The notes below the pieces were generated by a model. It had not been told where the DNA came from. It worked only from the letters and a program-made list of their open reading frames with translations, and ran no database searches. From assembly GCA_002690445.1 (NCBI GenBank), contig NZER01000479.1:1-16044 (forward strand): a stretch of DNA of 16,044 nt. Direction: 5' to 3'. Position numbers and translations under genes: made by a program. Below are positions 6,825-14,830 of the stretch, piece after piece; positions within the stretch are counted from its first letter, which is position 1; every line of letters starts with the position of its first letter. Source of the stretch: Candidatus Pacearchaeota archaeon (GTDB lineage Archaea > Nanoarchaeota > Nanoarchaeia > Pacearchaeales > GW2011-AR1).

Positions 6825-7474
6825 TAATACTTATTTCCCTGTTTTTTATTTTTAGCTATATTCATCATATCTCTTTCTTTTGTTGCCGGAGGAATAAGGG
6901 ATGGATTTTTAGTAGGAACTAATTTACCTCTGCTCATATAATATAAATCCTGCGAATCTTCAGTATGTTCACTACCTGTCATAGCAGAATTATCAGCCAA
7001 GTGAATATGAAAAGAAGAACCATCATATTTTGTGCCATCTTGTAAGTATAACTCTACATTATGAATAGAAGTATTTAAATTATTAATATATGGCTGTTTT
7101 AAGAGGGTTTTACTAACTATCCCACCCGATATATAGGTAGCAGATAAATCCTCACTTTTAGTAGTCATATCTTCACTTTTGGTATTTAGAAGTTCTGTGT
7201 AATCCATTACCTTGTGAATAGTTGTAGGTTCTTTTTCGCCCTGCTCATTAGCAGACTGAACTGATAATATTTTAAATTCACCCACATAATCAAATAAATC
7301 ATTTAAGGTTCCTTTGCCAATAGGAAATATAATTATGCCATTATTCTGTTGAACAATAGCAAATGAATCAGAAGTTTTATCGTCAATCTCAATAGCACCT
7401 CTATATTTGATATGGACACCCCTTACATTTCCCTCAACAGTACATTTTCCATTACCATAATAAAGTTTAGCCAT
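6824..7474 (-). CDS. Tail-associated structural protein of unknown function (216 aa)
   Basis: A 216-residue protein between the tail hub/tip gene and the three fibre-like paralogs, so probably a virion or tail-tip component. The N-terminal third is beta-rich. Residues about 99-109 carry a short direct repeat of KSED. A histidine-rich motif, FHIHLADNSAMTG followed by SEH and then LYY (about 155-179), resembles His-x-His, MxG, His motifs I associate with small structural proteins near tail genes of marine phages; the function is not known to me. The last 30 residues are basic and polar. The ATG at 7474 is chosen because a perfect GGAGGTG (7481-7487) lies seven bases upstream. A TTG at 7489 would add five residues but would sit over that site. 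It overlaps the upstream gene by eight bases and the downstream ATG by one. Confidence 0.65.
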   Translation of the reverse strand: MAKLYYGNGKCTVEGNVRGVHIKYRGAIEIDDKTSDSFAIVQQNNGIIIFPIGKGTLNDLFDYVGEFKILSVQSANEQGEKEPTTIHKVMDYTELLNTKSEDMTTKSEDLSATYISGGIVSKTLLKQPYINNLNTSIHNVELYLQDGTKYDGSSFHIHLADNSAMTGSEHTEDSQDLYYMSRGKLVPTKNPSLIPPATKERDMMNIAKNKKQGNKY

Positions 7475-10400
7475 TATATGCACCTCCAACTATCATATTT
7501 GCAAGATTTACTACATCTAATATGCTTACATTGTTATTTCTAAGTACATCTGCAACTACAAATTGTTTATTGTCTAAATCACTATCCTCTGATAAATGAT
7601 TTCCCATAAGAACCATATCTGAAATATCTGTTTTTCCATCTCCATTCAAATCACCACTACCCTGAAGGCTTATTCCACTCCAAGTTATTACAGGATATAT
7701 ATCACTTGACATTGTCGTGCCAGGTGCCCCCCCAGCACATTCTGCTACTGCAGTAAAACCAATGGGAGCACTTGGATCGGCTCCTCCCAACCCAGCATAT
7801 AGAGTCCCATCACTTTCCAGGGTGGTTGTGCTTACGCTTGTTAAAGTACCACAGCCTGTAATATAGTCATCGGGAAATTGTGCACCATCAGGACAGTCTG
7901 CTAATTTGAAAACCATATAATTATAACAAGTATCAAAAGGAAAACAGTCTGGTGTACAGGGAGGAGCATCCAGAATAGCACTTCCATCAGCATTGTAGCA
8001 TCCATATGTATGTGATTCCCAATGTGCTACATCGTGCTGACCCGAAATTCCAGCACCTAATACTAGATTAGGTGAATGTCCTCCTCCGGGGTGGGTTATT
8101 AGCGTCATCCCTACAGCCATCGCATAATTATTACCAATATTATATAATATAGTTCCATCAGGATTTATATGAACAGAATTTAATGGTAATTCACATCCAC
8201 TTGCTATATCTGCCATTGAATTAAGGCATTCTTCTTCAGTCATTTCTCCTAAATTCGCTCCATCATTTATACATTCTCCCATTGGAATTTGTTCTGGACA
8301 GTCTGATTCATCACATTCATAACTGCCATCCCAACATTCAATCATTCCATTACCAGCCGGAACTCCACATTCATCTACACAAGAAGTACCATCACCATCA
8401 CAAACACCACATTCGTCAATAATTCCTGATTCACATTCCTCATCAACAAGTACTCCTCCTGCTTCATGATTCTCAGTTAAATTATGTAACTGCAAACATT
8501 CTATTTCTACCCATTCTAAAGTTTTATTTGTAGAAGTTACAATAAAAGATGGATATGCTTGAGTTGTATTTATTTTATCACCATAATACAAAGCATCCAA
8601 GTTACTAATATAAGTGCTATACCTTCCATAATCTATTCCGTATGGTTTAATATCATTAATTACTTTATTAAAATCTACTATATCACCAACTTCCATATTC
8701 ATATACTTTAGAGGAAGTTTAACTTTCATCTTTAAATGCTGATTTAAATGCCATAATAGAAACCATTTTGCAAATTCCTTTGCAGTATTTAATTCTCTAA
8801 TATATTTACTCCTATCGTCATCAATCACAATGGTACTTTCACTATCATCAGCCTTAAATCCATAATAATCATAACTATAATCTTCACTTAATAAAACATT
8901 CAAAGAGTCCCAATCTATTCCTTGTTCTCCAATAGATGTATCTACATTCAAATGATGTAAATACATTGTATATGTATTATTAAATTCTTCCCTTGCATAA
9001 TCCCAATTATAATTCAGAATAATTTTAGTATAAACTTGTTCTATTTTTGAGCGACTGAAACTGAAGTCAATCACATCTGATTCTTCAATAGTATGAGTTG
9101 GTTCTGTGTATAACTTAGGAATTACATCAAACTTAAATTCTCCCATATTGTTAAAGCGTGGGATATATGGAGATACGGAGGCAATACCTTCTATAAGTTT
9201 CTTAGAGTTTATTTTCCTATTGATTGTGAAAGCATATTTCCCAAGACTAACAGCAACCGTTTGTTCTGCTTCAATATTAAAAAATGGTTGCCCAAGTTCT
9301 CGCATTAAAATATCTCTTATTATCTCCCCAGCTGTATCAATAACTATTTCGGCAGCACCAGAACCTAAATCATATAATTCTTCTGCATATCCCCTGCCAT
9401 CTACATTGACATAGAAATCTTTATTTAAAATACCTCCTATATCTACAAGGGTTTTAATATCTATTTCTTTAAAATCACCAGAATTGCCAATCGTGAATGT
9501 GCCACCGTAATGATCACCTTCAACTGTACCCTCGAACCAATCAAAATGTGAATGACCGAAAAAACGCATTATATATGTTCCACTTTGAGGGGCAGTTGCT
9601 CCCATACCACAATAGTCATATATATATATTACAGGAACATTCCTTGAGGGGCTTGTACCTAATCCCCCAGTATCATTTAGGCAACCTACACAAAGTCCAT
9701 CATATCTTAAATCAATATCAGATGTTTCATAGTTATAAGCCCAATCTTCATCTGGAAAACCAAATAAACCATTTAGCCCTGCCTGTGTTAATGAGGTGAA
9801 AGAACCAGATAATACATCGGGATCATAAGTTGCCGCTCCTGCTGGATATACAAATAATCTATGAGGGAATGATCCACTATATCCACCCGTTTCGCTTGGT
9901 ATTGGTAACAATACTTTATTTATAGCTATATTTTTTATCTTAAATGTTACAATATCGCTAACAATCGGATCAGTTGTAATGGTTAATTTCATAAATTCCT
10001 GATGGAAGTTTCTCCAGATAGAATTGTCACCTGTAACAGGATCATCCCCTTCAAGCCATACAGCACCAGAATCAAAATTAATACTTTCGTAAACATCATC
10101 AACCAAAGCCTTTCTCTGATCCTCGGTCAACATATTTGTCAGGGGATCATCATACTTTACAATTGTTGTAGAAGTTGATTTATAATAATCCTTACATTGG
10201 AGTATGTTATTATCATTCAATAAGTTTGGTACAATTTCTATATTTGGAGATGTACCTTCTTGTGTCCATTGAGCATCTCCTTCATTGACTGTATTCGCAC
10301 CTTCTAATTCAATTACACTTAACAAATCTTGATCTATTAATTCCAAGACAGGTAGATATGAATCATCAACATTAATAAGGAGTGGCGAAATTGCTTCATC

Positions 10401-11120
10401 AAAGGCATCATTTGTATTATCAACTAATCCTACAATACTATGACTGTCTATTTTAATTATTTTACCAGTATCCATAACACATGGGCTTTTATCAACATGA
10501 CCATATACCATCGGTATTGGTTTATTTTTATATTTATCAGGAACATCACTACCTGTAAGATAATTTTCTTCAAGTGGCAAATCCTTATGAAGTGTTGCTT
10601 GGCTACGATCTTCAATGACGAAGCGAACTTTTTCATCCGTCATATCGTATCGCCTGATGTTTCCATTAAATATTTGCATAGCTATTCCAACATCACCCGG
10701 ATCATAGCCCCATATATCAATAGGTAAAACCGATGTTGTTGATGGTGAAACCCAATATATTCTACACTCTGTATTAATTAATGAATTATCGCCTATTAAT
10801 TCAGAAAATCTTTGTCCCTCATAAGGGAAATTGCTAATATCCAAATTAACTGAAGATATTTTATAATTTCTCTTTTCAATATCAATGGATTCTTTTAGGG
10901 ATGGAATATTTAATAAAATAGGATTAAAGGATTCCGTAACCCAATAGGCGAGTGAATGCAGAACCTGTATTGACAAACTATTGGTGCTAATAAAATAGGC
11001 ATCCCCAAGAGGAACACCCTCAGCCCCCCGTTGATAAGTTCCTATTACGACTACAGGAACTAAAGCAGTATCCTTGCCCTGTATATCATTTTTGAAATTA
11101 GTTGGTAGGTCGAGTGCCAT
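7467..11120 (-). CDS. Tail hub/tip protein with host-like cysteine-rich and dockerin C-terminal extension (1217 aa)
   Basis: Large protein directly after the tape measure and a small cysteine-rich gene, the place of the tail hub or tip protein in siphoviruses. Residues 1 to about 885 look like phage tail sequence: KPIPMVYGHVDKSPC (200-214), FSRSKIEQVYTKIILNY (from about 687) and MEVGDIVDF (from about 808). The last part differs in character. Residues 893-945 are cysteine-rich with ECGVC, TSC and VDECGV motifs. About 946-1150 is a further cysteine-containing, glycine-rich region I cannot name. About 1156-1213 is a dockerin. The C-terminal third therefore looks like a host-type extracellular extension fused to a tail protein. 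The ATG at 11120 overlaps the upstream gene by 23 bases, with AAGGG about eleven bases before it. The hub/tip role is inferred mainly from position and size; the dockerin and cysteine motifs are seen directly. Confidence 0.7.
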   Translation of the reverse strand: MALDLPTNFKNDIQGKDTALVPVVVIGTYQRGAEGVPLGDAYFISTNSLSIQVLHSLAYWVTESFNPILLNIPSLKESIDIEKRNYKISSVNLDISNFPYEGQRFSELIGDNSLINTECRIYWVSPSTTSVLPIDIWGYDPGDVGIAMQIFNGNIRRYDMTDEKVRFVIEDRSQATLHKDLPLEENYLTGSDVPDKYKNKPIPMVYGHVDKSPCVMDTGKIIKIDSHSIVGLVDNTNDAFDEAISPLLINVDDSYLPVLELIDQDLLSVIELEGANTVNEGDAQWTQEGTSPNIEIVPNLLNDNNILQCKDYYKSTSTTIVKYDDPLTNMLTEDQRKALVDDVYESINFDSGAVWLEGDDPVTGDNSIWRNFHQEFMKLTITTDPIVSDIVTFKIKNIAINKVLLPIPSETGGYSGSFPHRLFVYPAGAATYDPDVLSGSFTSLTQAGLNGLFGFPDEDWAYNYETSDIDLRYDGLCVGCLNDTGGLGTSPSRNVPVIYIYDYCGMGATAPQSGTYIMRFFGHSHFDWFEGTVEGDHYGGTFTIGNSGDFKEIDIKTLVDIGGILNKDFYVNVDGRGYAEELYDLGSGAAEIVIDTAGEIIRDILMRELGQPFFNIEAEQTVAVSLGKYAFTINRKINSKKLIEGIASVSPYIPRFNNMGEFKFDVIPKLYTEPTHTIEESDVIDFSFSRSKIEQVYTKIILNYNWDYAREEFNNTYTMYLHHLNVDTSIGEQGIDWDSLNVLLSEDYSYDYYGFKADDSESTIVIDDDRSKYIRELNTAKEFAKWFLLWHLNQHLKMKVKLPLKYMNMEVGDIVDFNKVINDIKPYGIDYGRYSTYISNLDALYYGDKINTTQAYPSFIVTSTNKTLEWVEIECLQLHNLTENHEAGGVLVDEECESGIIDECGVCDGDGTSCVDECGVPAGNGMIECWDGSYECDESDCPEQIPMGECINDGANLGEMTEEECLNSMADIASGCELPLNSVHINPDGTILYNIGNNYAMAVGMTLITHPGGGHSPNLVLGAGISGQHDVAHWESHTYGCYNADGSAILDAPPCTPDCFPFDTCYNYMVFKLADCPDGAQFPDDYITGCGTLTSVSTTTLESDGTLYAGLGGADPSAPIGFTAVAECAGGAPGTTMSSDIYPVITWSGISLQGSGDLNGDGKTDISDMVLMGNHLSEDSDLDNKQFVVADVLRNNNVSILDVVNLANMIVGGAYNG
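7481..7487 (-). promoter_or_regulatory. Ribosome binding site deciding the start of the 216-aa gene
   Basis: GGAGGTG, seven bases before the ATG at 7474, inside the end of the tail hub/tip gene (its last Gly-Gly-Ala codons). It favours ATG 7474 over TTG 7489. Confidence 0.8.
7482..7655 (-). other. C-terminal dockerin of the tail hub/tip protein, second repeat degenerate
   Basis: The first repeat (from G1156) reads GDLNGDGKTDISD with calcium ligands D1157, N1159, D1161, D1165 and D1168, all intact. The second reads ADVLRNNNVSILD and then VVNLANMIVGG: the helix and positions 1 and 12 are kept, but position 3 is leucine and 5 and 9 are Asn and Ser. It probably binds calcium weakly. It ends four residues from the C-terminus, the usual dockerin position in bacterial exoproteins. 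Confidence 0.8.
8286..8444 (-). other. Cysteine-rich ECGVC module in the tail hub/tip protein
   Basis: Residues 893-945 contain nine cysteines (896, 904, 907, 914, 918, 929, 936 and 941 are clearly spaced in motifs such as DECGVCDGDGTSC and VDECGV). Such repeats are frequent in secreted proteins of marine bacteria, where they probably form disulfides or bind metals. It marks the boundary between phage-like and host-like sequence in this protein. Confidence 0.7.
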
Positions 11121-11361
11121 TTACTTTTTTACCCTTAATAAATTCATATTCTTTTTCCCATTTTCCAATAGGGCATCTTGCAGTTGAAATTCTTGATTTT
11201 ATTACCATAAAGCATCCACATTTTTTACAATTATTTGTAGGAAGTAAAAACTCACAGCCTTTACATAAATCCCATCTCTTATTAATAATTTCTTCATCAT
11301 ATATTAATAGATTTTTTACTCTTTTACTTATTTGTCTGAGGTCAAATTTAGGTAATGCCAA
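11098..11361 (-). CDS. Small cysteine-rich, putative zinc-binding phage protein (87 aa)
   Basis: Small protein between the tape measure and hub/tip genes. Six cysteines form CKGC, CKKCGC and a final CPIGKW, with NLLIYDEEIINKRWDLCKGCEFL before them. This pattern is common in short uncharacterised proteins of marine phages close to structural genes, and suggests a zinc-ribbon-like fold. The function is unknown; a tail-assembly factor or a minor virion protein are both possible. The TTG at 11361 is preferred because AGGA (11370-11373), overlapping the tape measure stop codon, lies eight bases upstream. A GTG at 11403 would add 14 residues and overlap the tape measure gene by 32 bases without a clear binding site. 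It overlaps the downstream gene by 23 bases. Confidence 0.75.
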   Translation of the reverse strand: MALPKFDLRQISKRVKNLLIYDEEIINKRWDLCKGCEFLLPTNNCKKCGCFMVIKSRISTARCPIGKWEKEYEFIKGKKVNGTRPTN

Positions 11362-11369
11362 AATCCGTT

Positions 11370-11373
11370 TCCT
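11370..11373 (-). promoter_or_regulatory. Ribosome binding site favouring a TTG start
   Basis: AGGA overlaps the TAG of the tape measure gene and is eight bases from the TTG at 11361. It supports reinitiation at that TTG rather than at the GTG at 11403, which has no comparable site. Confidence 0.5.
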
Positions 11374-14029
11374 ATCCCCATTCTGGAGGGGATGTTTTCC
11401 CACCTTTGTTGATGTGTGTATGGTCTAGATTTTCACCTCTGCGAAGTGCTTCTGTAAGGGCTGGAATTATTTGGTCGGTAGTAAACTCCTCGGTCATAAC
11501 ATTACCCGATACATTTACTGTAATAGATGAGCCACCTCCTTGTGGACCAGCAATATTAGGTGAAGACAATGGTGTTACTTGGACTCTTTCTCTACCACCT
11601 GGATTATCTCCAACCATAATCATTTGTGGACCAGCAGTTTCAAAGTCACCCCCATGTGCCATTCTCTGCATTTGAAGAGCCCCAATACTAGCAACAGATG
11701 CAGCACCAATAGTTATAAGAGACTTTGTCAACATTGCATCCAAAGATGCTAATGCACCAATGATCCCCAAAATACCAACCCCAGATGCAAGTAATGATGC
11801 AGTCATAGCAGCCTTTGCTATTTGCATTTGAACAGTTACTCTTTGGGCAGCTATAGCAAATTCTGCAACTACTGCTGCCTGTTGAATTAGAATATTGTTA
11901 TTATGAAGTTTCTTTTTATCCTCAAATAATTTTTTTTCAATCGCTGATATAGCATTTGCCTTTGCTTTTTCACTTCTTACACTCTCCTCAACAGTTTTTA
12001 TCTCAAGCGCAGCCTGTGCTTCAAGTTGAGAAATTTTCATATTATGCCAAGAAGTTGAGATAGAATTAAGACTACTAACTAAGGCTGATGACATTTCAAT
12101 ATTTGCATCTATCGTTTGCTTGGCAAGATCAATATTAACTTTTCTAAGTGCATTTTGTGCATCAATAGCAGTATTAAGTTCAAGATTTATATCTAATAAA
12201 TGCCTAAGTTCTGGTGGAATATTTTTAATAGCCTCTTCATAACTTAGTAAGTCACCAGTAGTTGTGTCAATATTAATACCTAATGCAGACACTACGGTTG
12301 CCAATAATTTCTTTTCCTTTACAAGTTGCTTATCAATATATAAAAGACTTCCAAGTTCTTTATCGTAATCTTGAACATTTTTAATATGATCCCCAGAATA
12401 TGTAGCATCTAAAATAAAATTTAATTGTTCATATTTTTTTACTTGTTTAAAGACTTCGTCAGATAATTTCTCTGCTTTAGTTCGTGAGTCTCCTGTCACA
12501 ACACTCGTAAGTCTAAGAGCCTCTATATTATTTTCAAGTTCAACTCTTCGTTTTTCAAGAGCAATAGTCAATTTATCTGAACTAATAGACGCAGCTGTCT
12601 TAATAATAATTCCACCTACTTCTACTGCATTATATTTTACTGCAATATCCATAAGGTCTTTATGGCTATTGCCAGCAGCTTTTATTTCATCTTTATAATC
12701 TTTTAATTGCTTTTTAGCACCTTCAAAAGTATCTGATAAGTCTTTTGTTCCCTTTGACCCTGAATCAATTAACCCTAAAAATGATGGTAATAAACTCATC
12801 ACTAATAAACCAAAACCTAACGGTCCAGTTAAGGCTCTTAAGCCAACAGTCAGGGCTCTAGTTGCAAGACTCATCTTTCTAACACCACTTGTAAGCCCTA
12901 CAAAATTAAATGCTGTTAACTTTAATACTTTTCCCAATTTTGCCATTGATTTTATATGTTTACCGTTAGCAACAAGACTAAGTGCAAGAGTTTTCCTAAG
13001 AACACCGAATCCAATTGTAACCATCGCAATTGACTGTAAGAAATCTATCACCTCACTAGCATCTAAAGTATCTATAAGTTCTGTTAAAGAAATAATTAAA
13101 GGCTCTATAGCAGGTCTTAACTCCTCACCCATTCTTTTTGAAAGATTCCCAATAGAAGTGTCGAGTGCTAATACAGCCTTATTATAGGTTTTAAGTGTCG
13201 CCTGGTCTCCAAATTCTTTCTCTAACTCTTCAAGTATGATTCCCTGTGCTTTTGTTAATTGATTTGTGTTCTGTAAAGCCCTAATTATAGATTTTTGTTG
13301 TGCATTGAATGAAACTCCCACCCTCTTCAATGCATTTAATCCCTTAATTGGGTCATTTAATGCCTTTCCAACCTGAATAGATGTAGTTTTTAAGGATTCA
13401 AGGGTGACATTACCTTGATACATTACGACAGTCATATCTAATACTGCCTCTGTAACTTGGGGGATTACATCTCCACCTATATTGGTAAATGTTAAAAGTA
13501 GTGCTGATACTTGGTTAATTGTAGTTTCCGCAATGGAAGTTGACTTTTCAAAAGCAGCATTCATTGCGAATATTTCTTCTTTTGTTATACCAGCAGCACC
13601 ACCTGTACTTTTTATAACCCTTCCTATCCTTTTTTGGGATGCTTCAAAATCCCCATAAGAACTTAGAAGTTTTCCAATACTTCTCTCTAAAAGAGCAATA
13701 CCAAATGTAAATACTAAAAGTTTAGAACGAAGGACTGCTAAAGAGCCACCAAGGATTCTTGTATTTTTTACCCATAATAAATTTTGTCTATTTAAATTCC
13801 TTGTATTGCGTGTTGCACCTATAGTCGAAGCAGAAATTTTATTTAATGCTGAAACCATTCTCTTCTGACCTACGACTAATTCATTTAATAATTGTGTTTG
13901 AGTTTTATATGTATCTTGTAATTTTTTATTTTCAATCCTAGCTTCTTTGGTTACTTTAATTTCTTTTTTCCTACCTCGTTCTATAATTTCTGCACCCTTT
14001 TCAAATGCCTTTGTATAATCAATATCCAT
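11372..14029 (-). CDS. Tail tape measure protein (885 aa)
   Basis: Sets tail length and is threaded through the tail tube; in many phages it later enters the cell envelope during DNA delivery. A basic coiled-coil region (1-60) is followed by a conserved tape-measure core (about 125-300), including SLKTTSIQVGKALNDPIKG (212-230) and FNAQQKSIIRAL with LTKAQGIILEELEKEFGD nearby, typical of lambda-like tape measure families. Hydrophobic segments, likely membrane-active, lie at about 391-421 and 736-785. Helical coiled-coil stretches fill about 430-735. The C-terminal FETAGPQMIMVGDNPGGRERVQV (795-817, given here by its ends and core) is a common tape-measure tail signature. The gene starts three bases after the stop of the frameshifted chaperone T, the classic order. 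At roughly 1.5 angstrom per residue, 885 residues would suggest a tail of about 130 nm. Confidence 0.92.
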   Translation of the reverse strand: MDIDYTKAFEKGAEIIERGRKKEIKVTKEARIENKKLQDTYKTQTQLLNELVVGQKRMVSALNKISASTIGATRNTRNLNRQNLLWVKNTRILGGSLAVLRSKLLVFTFGIALLERSIGKLLSSYGDFEASQKRIGRVIKSTGGAAGITKEEIFAMNAAFEKSTSIAETTINQVSALLLTFTNIGGDVIPQVTEAVLDMTVVMYQGNVTLESLKTTSIQVGKALNDPIKGLNALKRVGVSFNAQQKSIIRALQNTNQLTKAQGIILEELEKEFGDQATLKTYNKAVLALDTSIGNLSKRMGEELRPAIEPLIISLTELIDTLDASEVIDFLQSIAMVTIGFGVLRKTLALSLVANGKHIKSMAKLGKVLKLTAFNFVGLTSGVRKMSLATRALTVGLRALTGPLGFGLLVMSLLPSFLGLIDSGSKGTKDLSDTFEGAKKQLKDYKDEIKAAGNSHKDLMDIAVKYNAVEVGGIIIKTAASISSDKLTIALEKRRVELENNIEALRLTSVVTGDSRTKAEKLSDEVFKQVKKYEQLNFILDATYSGDHIKNVQDYDKELGSLLYIDKQLVKEKKLLATVVSALGINIDTTTGDLLSYEEAIKNIPPELRHLLDINLELNTAIDAQNALRKVNIDLAKQTIDANIEMSSALVSSLNSISTSWHNMKISQLEAQAALEIKTVEESVRSEKAKANAISAIEKKLFEDKKKLHNNNILIQQAAVVAEFAIAAQRVTVQMQIAKAAMTASLLASGVGILGIIGALASLDAMLTKSLITIGAASVASIGALQMQRMAHGGDFETAGPQMIMVGDNPGGRERVQVTPLSSPNIAGPQGGGSSITVNVSGNVMTEEFTTDQIIPALTEALRRGENLDHTHINKGGKTSPPEWG

Positions 14030-14032
14030 ATC

Positions 14033-14515
14033 TTAAATTCCCTTATTGCCCATATCTGCTTCTCTTTGGGCTTTATTGCGTAATCGTTCTTCTCGTTTAT
14101 TCATAGCATTTTTTATAATATTAACTTTGGATATCCATCTAGCAGGTTGTTCAACATAAGAACCAGGAAAGGGGCTTATATTAAATTCCTTACAATATAA
14201 GTATTGGGATATATCTTTTTGTGATTCATGATTCATTACAATGTTCCTACAAGAGAAAAAGGACAACTGTTGTGATACCGATGATGCTATATCAAAACTT
14301 TTGTCCTTCATTTCATTAAACTCCTTTGTATCAGTTACAATTAATTCTATAACATCTAAAACATCCTTATCATTATTGAAGACTTTTGTTGGATATTCAT
14401 CTCCAATTCTTATTGGAATCTTGGCTTCATAAGGGTAAGTATGAAACTCGCATTTAAAACCCTCACACCAAGAGTCGATATGGACATTTAGTGCAAGTGT
14501 GAGGGATTCTATTCC
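14033..14515 (-). CDS. Tail assembly chaperone T extension, made by -1 frameshift (gpGT-like)
   Basis: The C-terminal part of a G-T fusion. From the slippery site at 14515-14521 the -1 frame stays open for 160 codons to the TAA at 14033-14035, starting GIESLTLALNVHID and ending READMGNKGI. With 101 codons read before the slip, the fusion would be 261 residues. The T part contains YLYCKEFNISPFPGSYVEQP, similar in style to T regions of other phages, and a basic C-terminus. In lambda, gpG and gpGT together coat and chaperone the tape measure protein. An ATG at 14311 with AAGGAG nine bases upstream could also start a 92-residue product, but the 200 bases before it are open in the same frame and lack a convincing start, favouring frameshifting. 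The role is family knowledge; the frame and slippery site are seen. Confidence 0.8.
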   Translation of the reverse strand, partial: GIESLTLALNVHIDSWCEGFKCEFHTYPYEAKIPIRIGDEYPTKVFNNDKDVLDVIELIVTDTKEFNEMKDKSFDIASSVSQQLSFFSCRNIVMNHESQKDISQYLYCKEFNISPFPGSYVEQPARWISKVNIIKNAMNKREERLRNKAQREADMGNKGI

Positions 14516-14817
14516 CCCAAACGCTGATGCTCCTGTATCATTGTTACTAATTCATTCTTCTCGTCTTCTGTCATTTGTTTTATAACAGAATCTACAGGAT
14601 ACCCCTCTAGATTTGACTTGTAATCTTTAAAATCTCCACCCTTAATACCCCGCCTAATCCAGGCAGTCCTAGTCCTAGATAATCCACTAATATGAGATAA
14701 TTCACCTTCATCATATTTCATTACTGCAAGATCATTGCAATAATCTACCTCATCTAATGTCATTTCTTTAAGTTCTACTTTTTTCTTAGACTTTAACTCT
14801 ACGATTTTTTTACTCAT
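14509..14817 (-). CDS. Tail assembly chaperone G (gpG-like, 102 aa)
   Basis: Main product of the chaperone locus, lying between the tail tube and tape measure genes as gpG does in lambda-like siphoviruses. It is 102 residues, highly charged and predicted helical, beginning MSKKIVELKSKKKVELKEM and ending HQRLGE. Sequence similarity to named G proteins is not obvious, which is normal for this fast-evolving family; identity rests on position and on the slippery heptamer three codons before its stop. The ATG at 14817 has AGGAG seven bases upstream. Most ribosomes should make this short form and a minority the fused G-T form. Confidence 0.8.
   Translation of the reverse strand: MSKKIVELKSKKKVELKEMTLDEVDYCNDLAVMKYDEGELSHISGLSRTRTAWIRRGIKGGDFKDYKSNLEGYPVDSVIKQMTEDEKNELVTMIQEHQRLGE
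14515..14521 (-). promoter_or_regulatory. Programmed -1 ribosomal frameshift site (T TTG GGG)
   Basis: In the G reading frame the codons are CGT TTG GGG GAA TAG; T-TTG-GGG is a canonical X-XXY-YYZ heptamer (on the + strand CCCCAAA). After slipping, TTT and GGG re-pair perfectly and reading continues GGA ATA GAA in the long T frame. The G stop codon is one codon past the heptamer, which may add to pausing. A short possible stem downstream pairs CCCTCACACTTG (14492-14503) with the GGTGTGAGG segment (14461-14469), a candidate stimulator. Confidence 0.85.
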
Positions 14818-14830
14818 TTTTTAACTCCTA

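Noticed and set aside
7155..7190. Short direct repeat encoding KSED twice, considered as a phase-variable or CRISPR-like repeat
   Set aside because: Only two short imperfect copies within a coding frame, with no regular spacing or further copies.
9106..10727. Several + strand open frames of 95-102 codons inside the tail hub/tip gene
   Set aside because: Antisense shadows of a long, clearly coding frame; no recognisable protein features.
11102..11675. Open frames on the + strand opposite the tape measure end and the small cysteine protein
   Set aside because: They lie fully across well-supported genes, overlap each other and show no family motifs or binding sites; shadow frames.
14033..14311. 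A separate 92-residue gene starting at the ATG at 14311
   Set aside because: An SD is present, so internal initiation remains possible, but the same frame is open without a stop back to a canonical slippery site, so it is treated as the T part of a G-T fusion.
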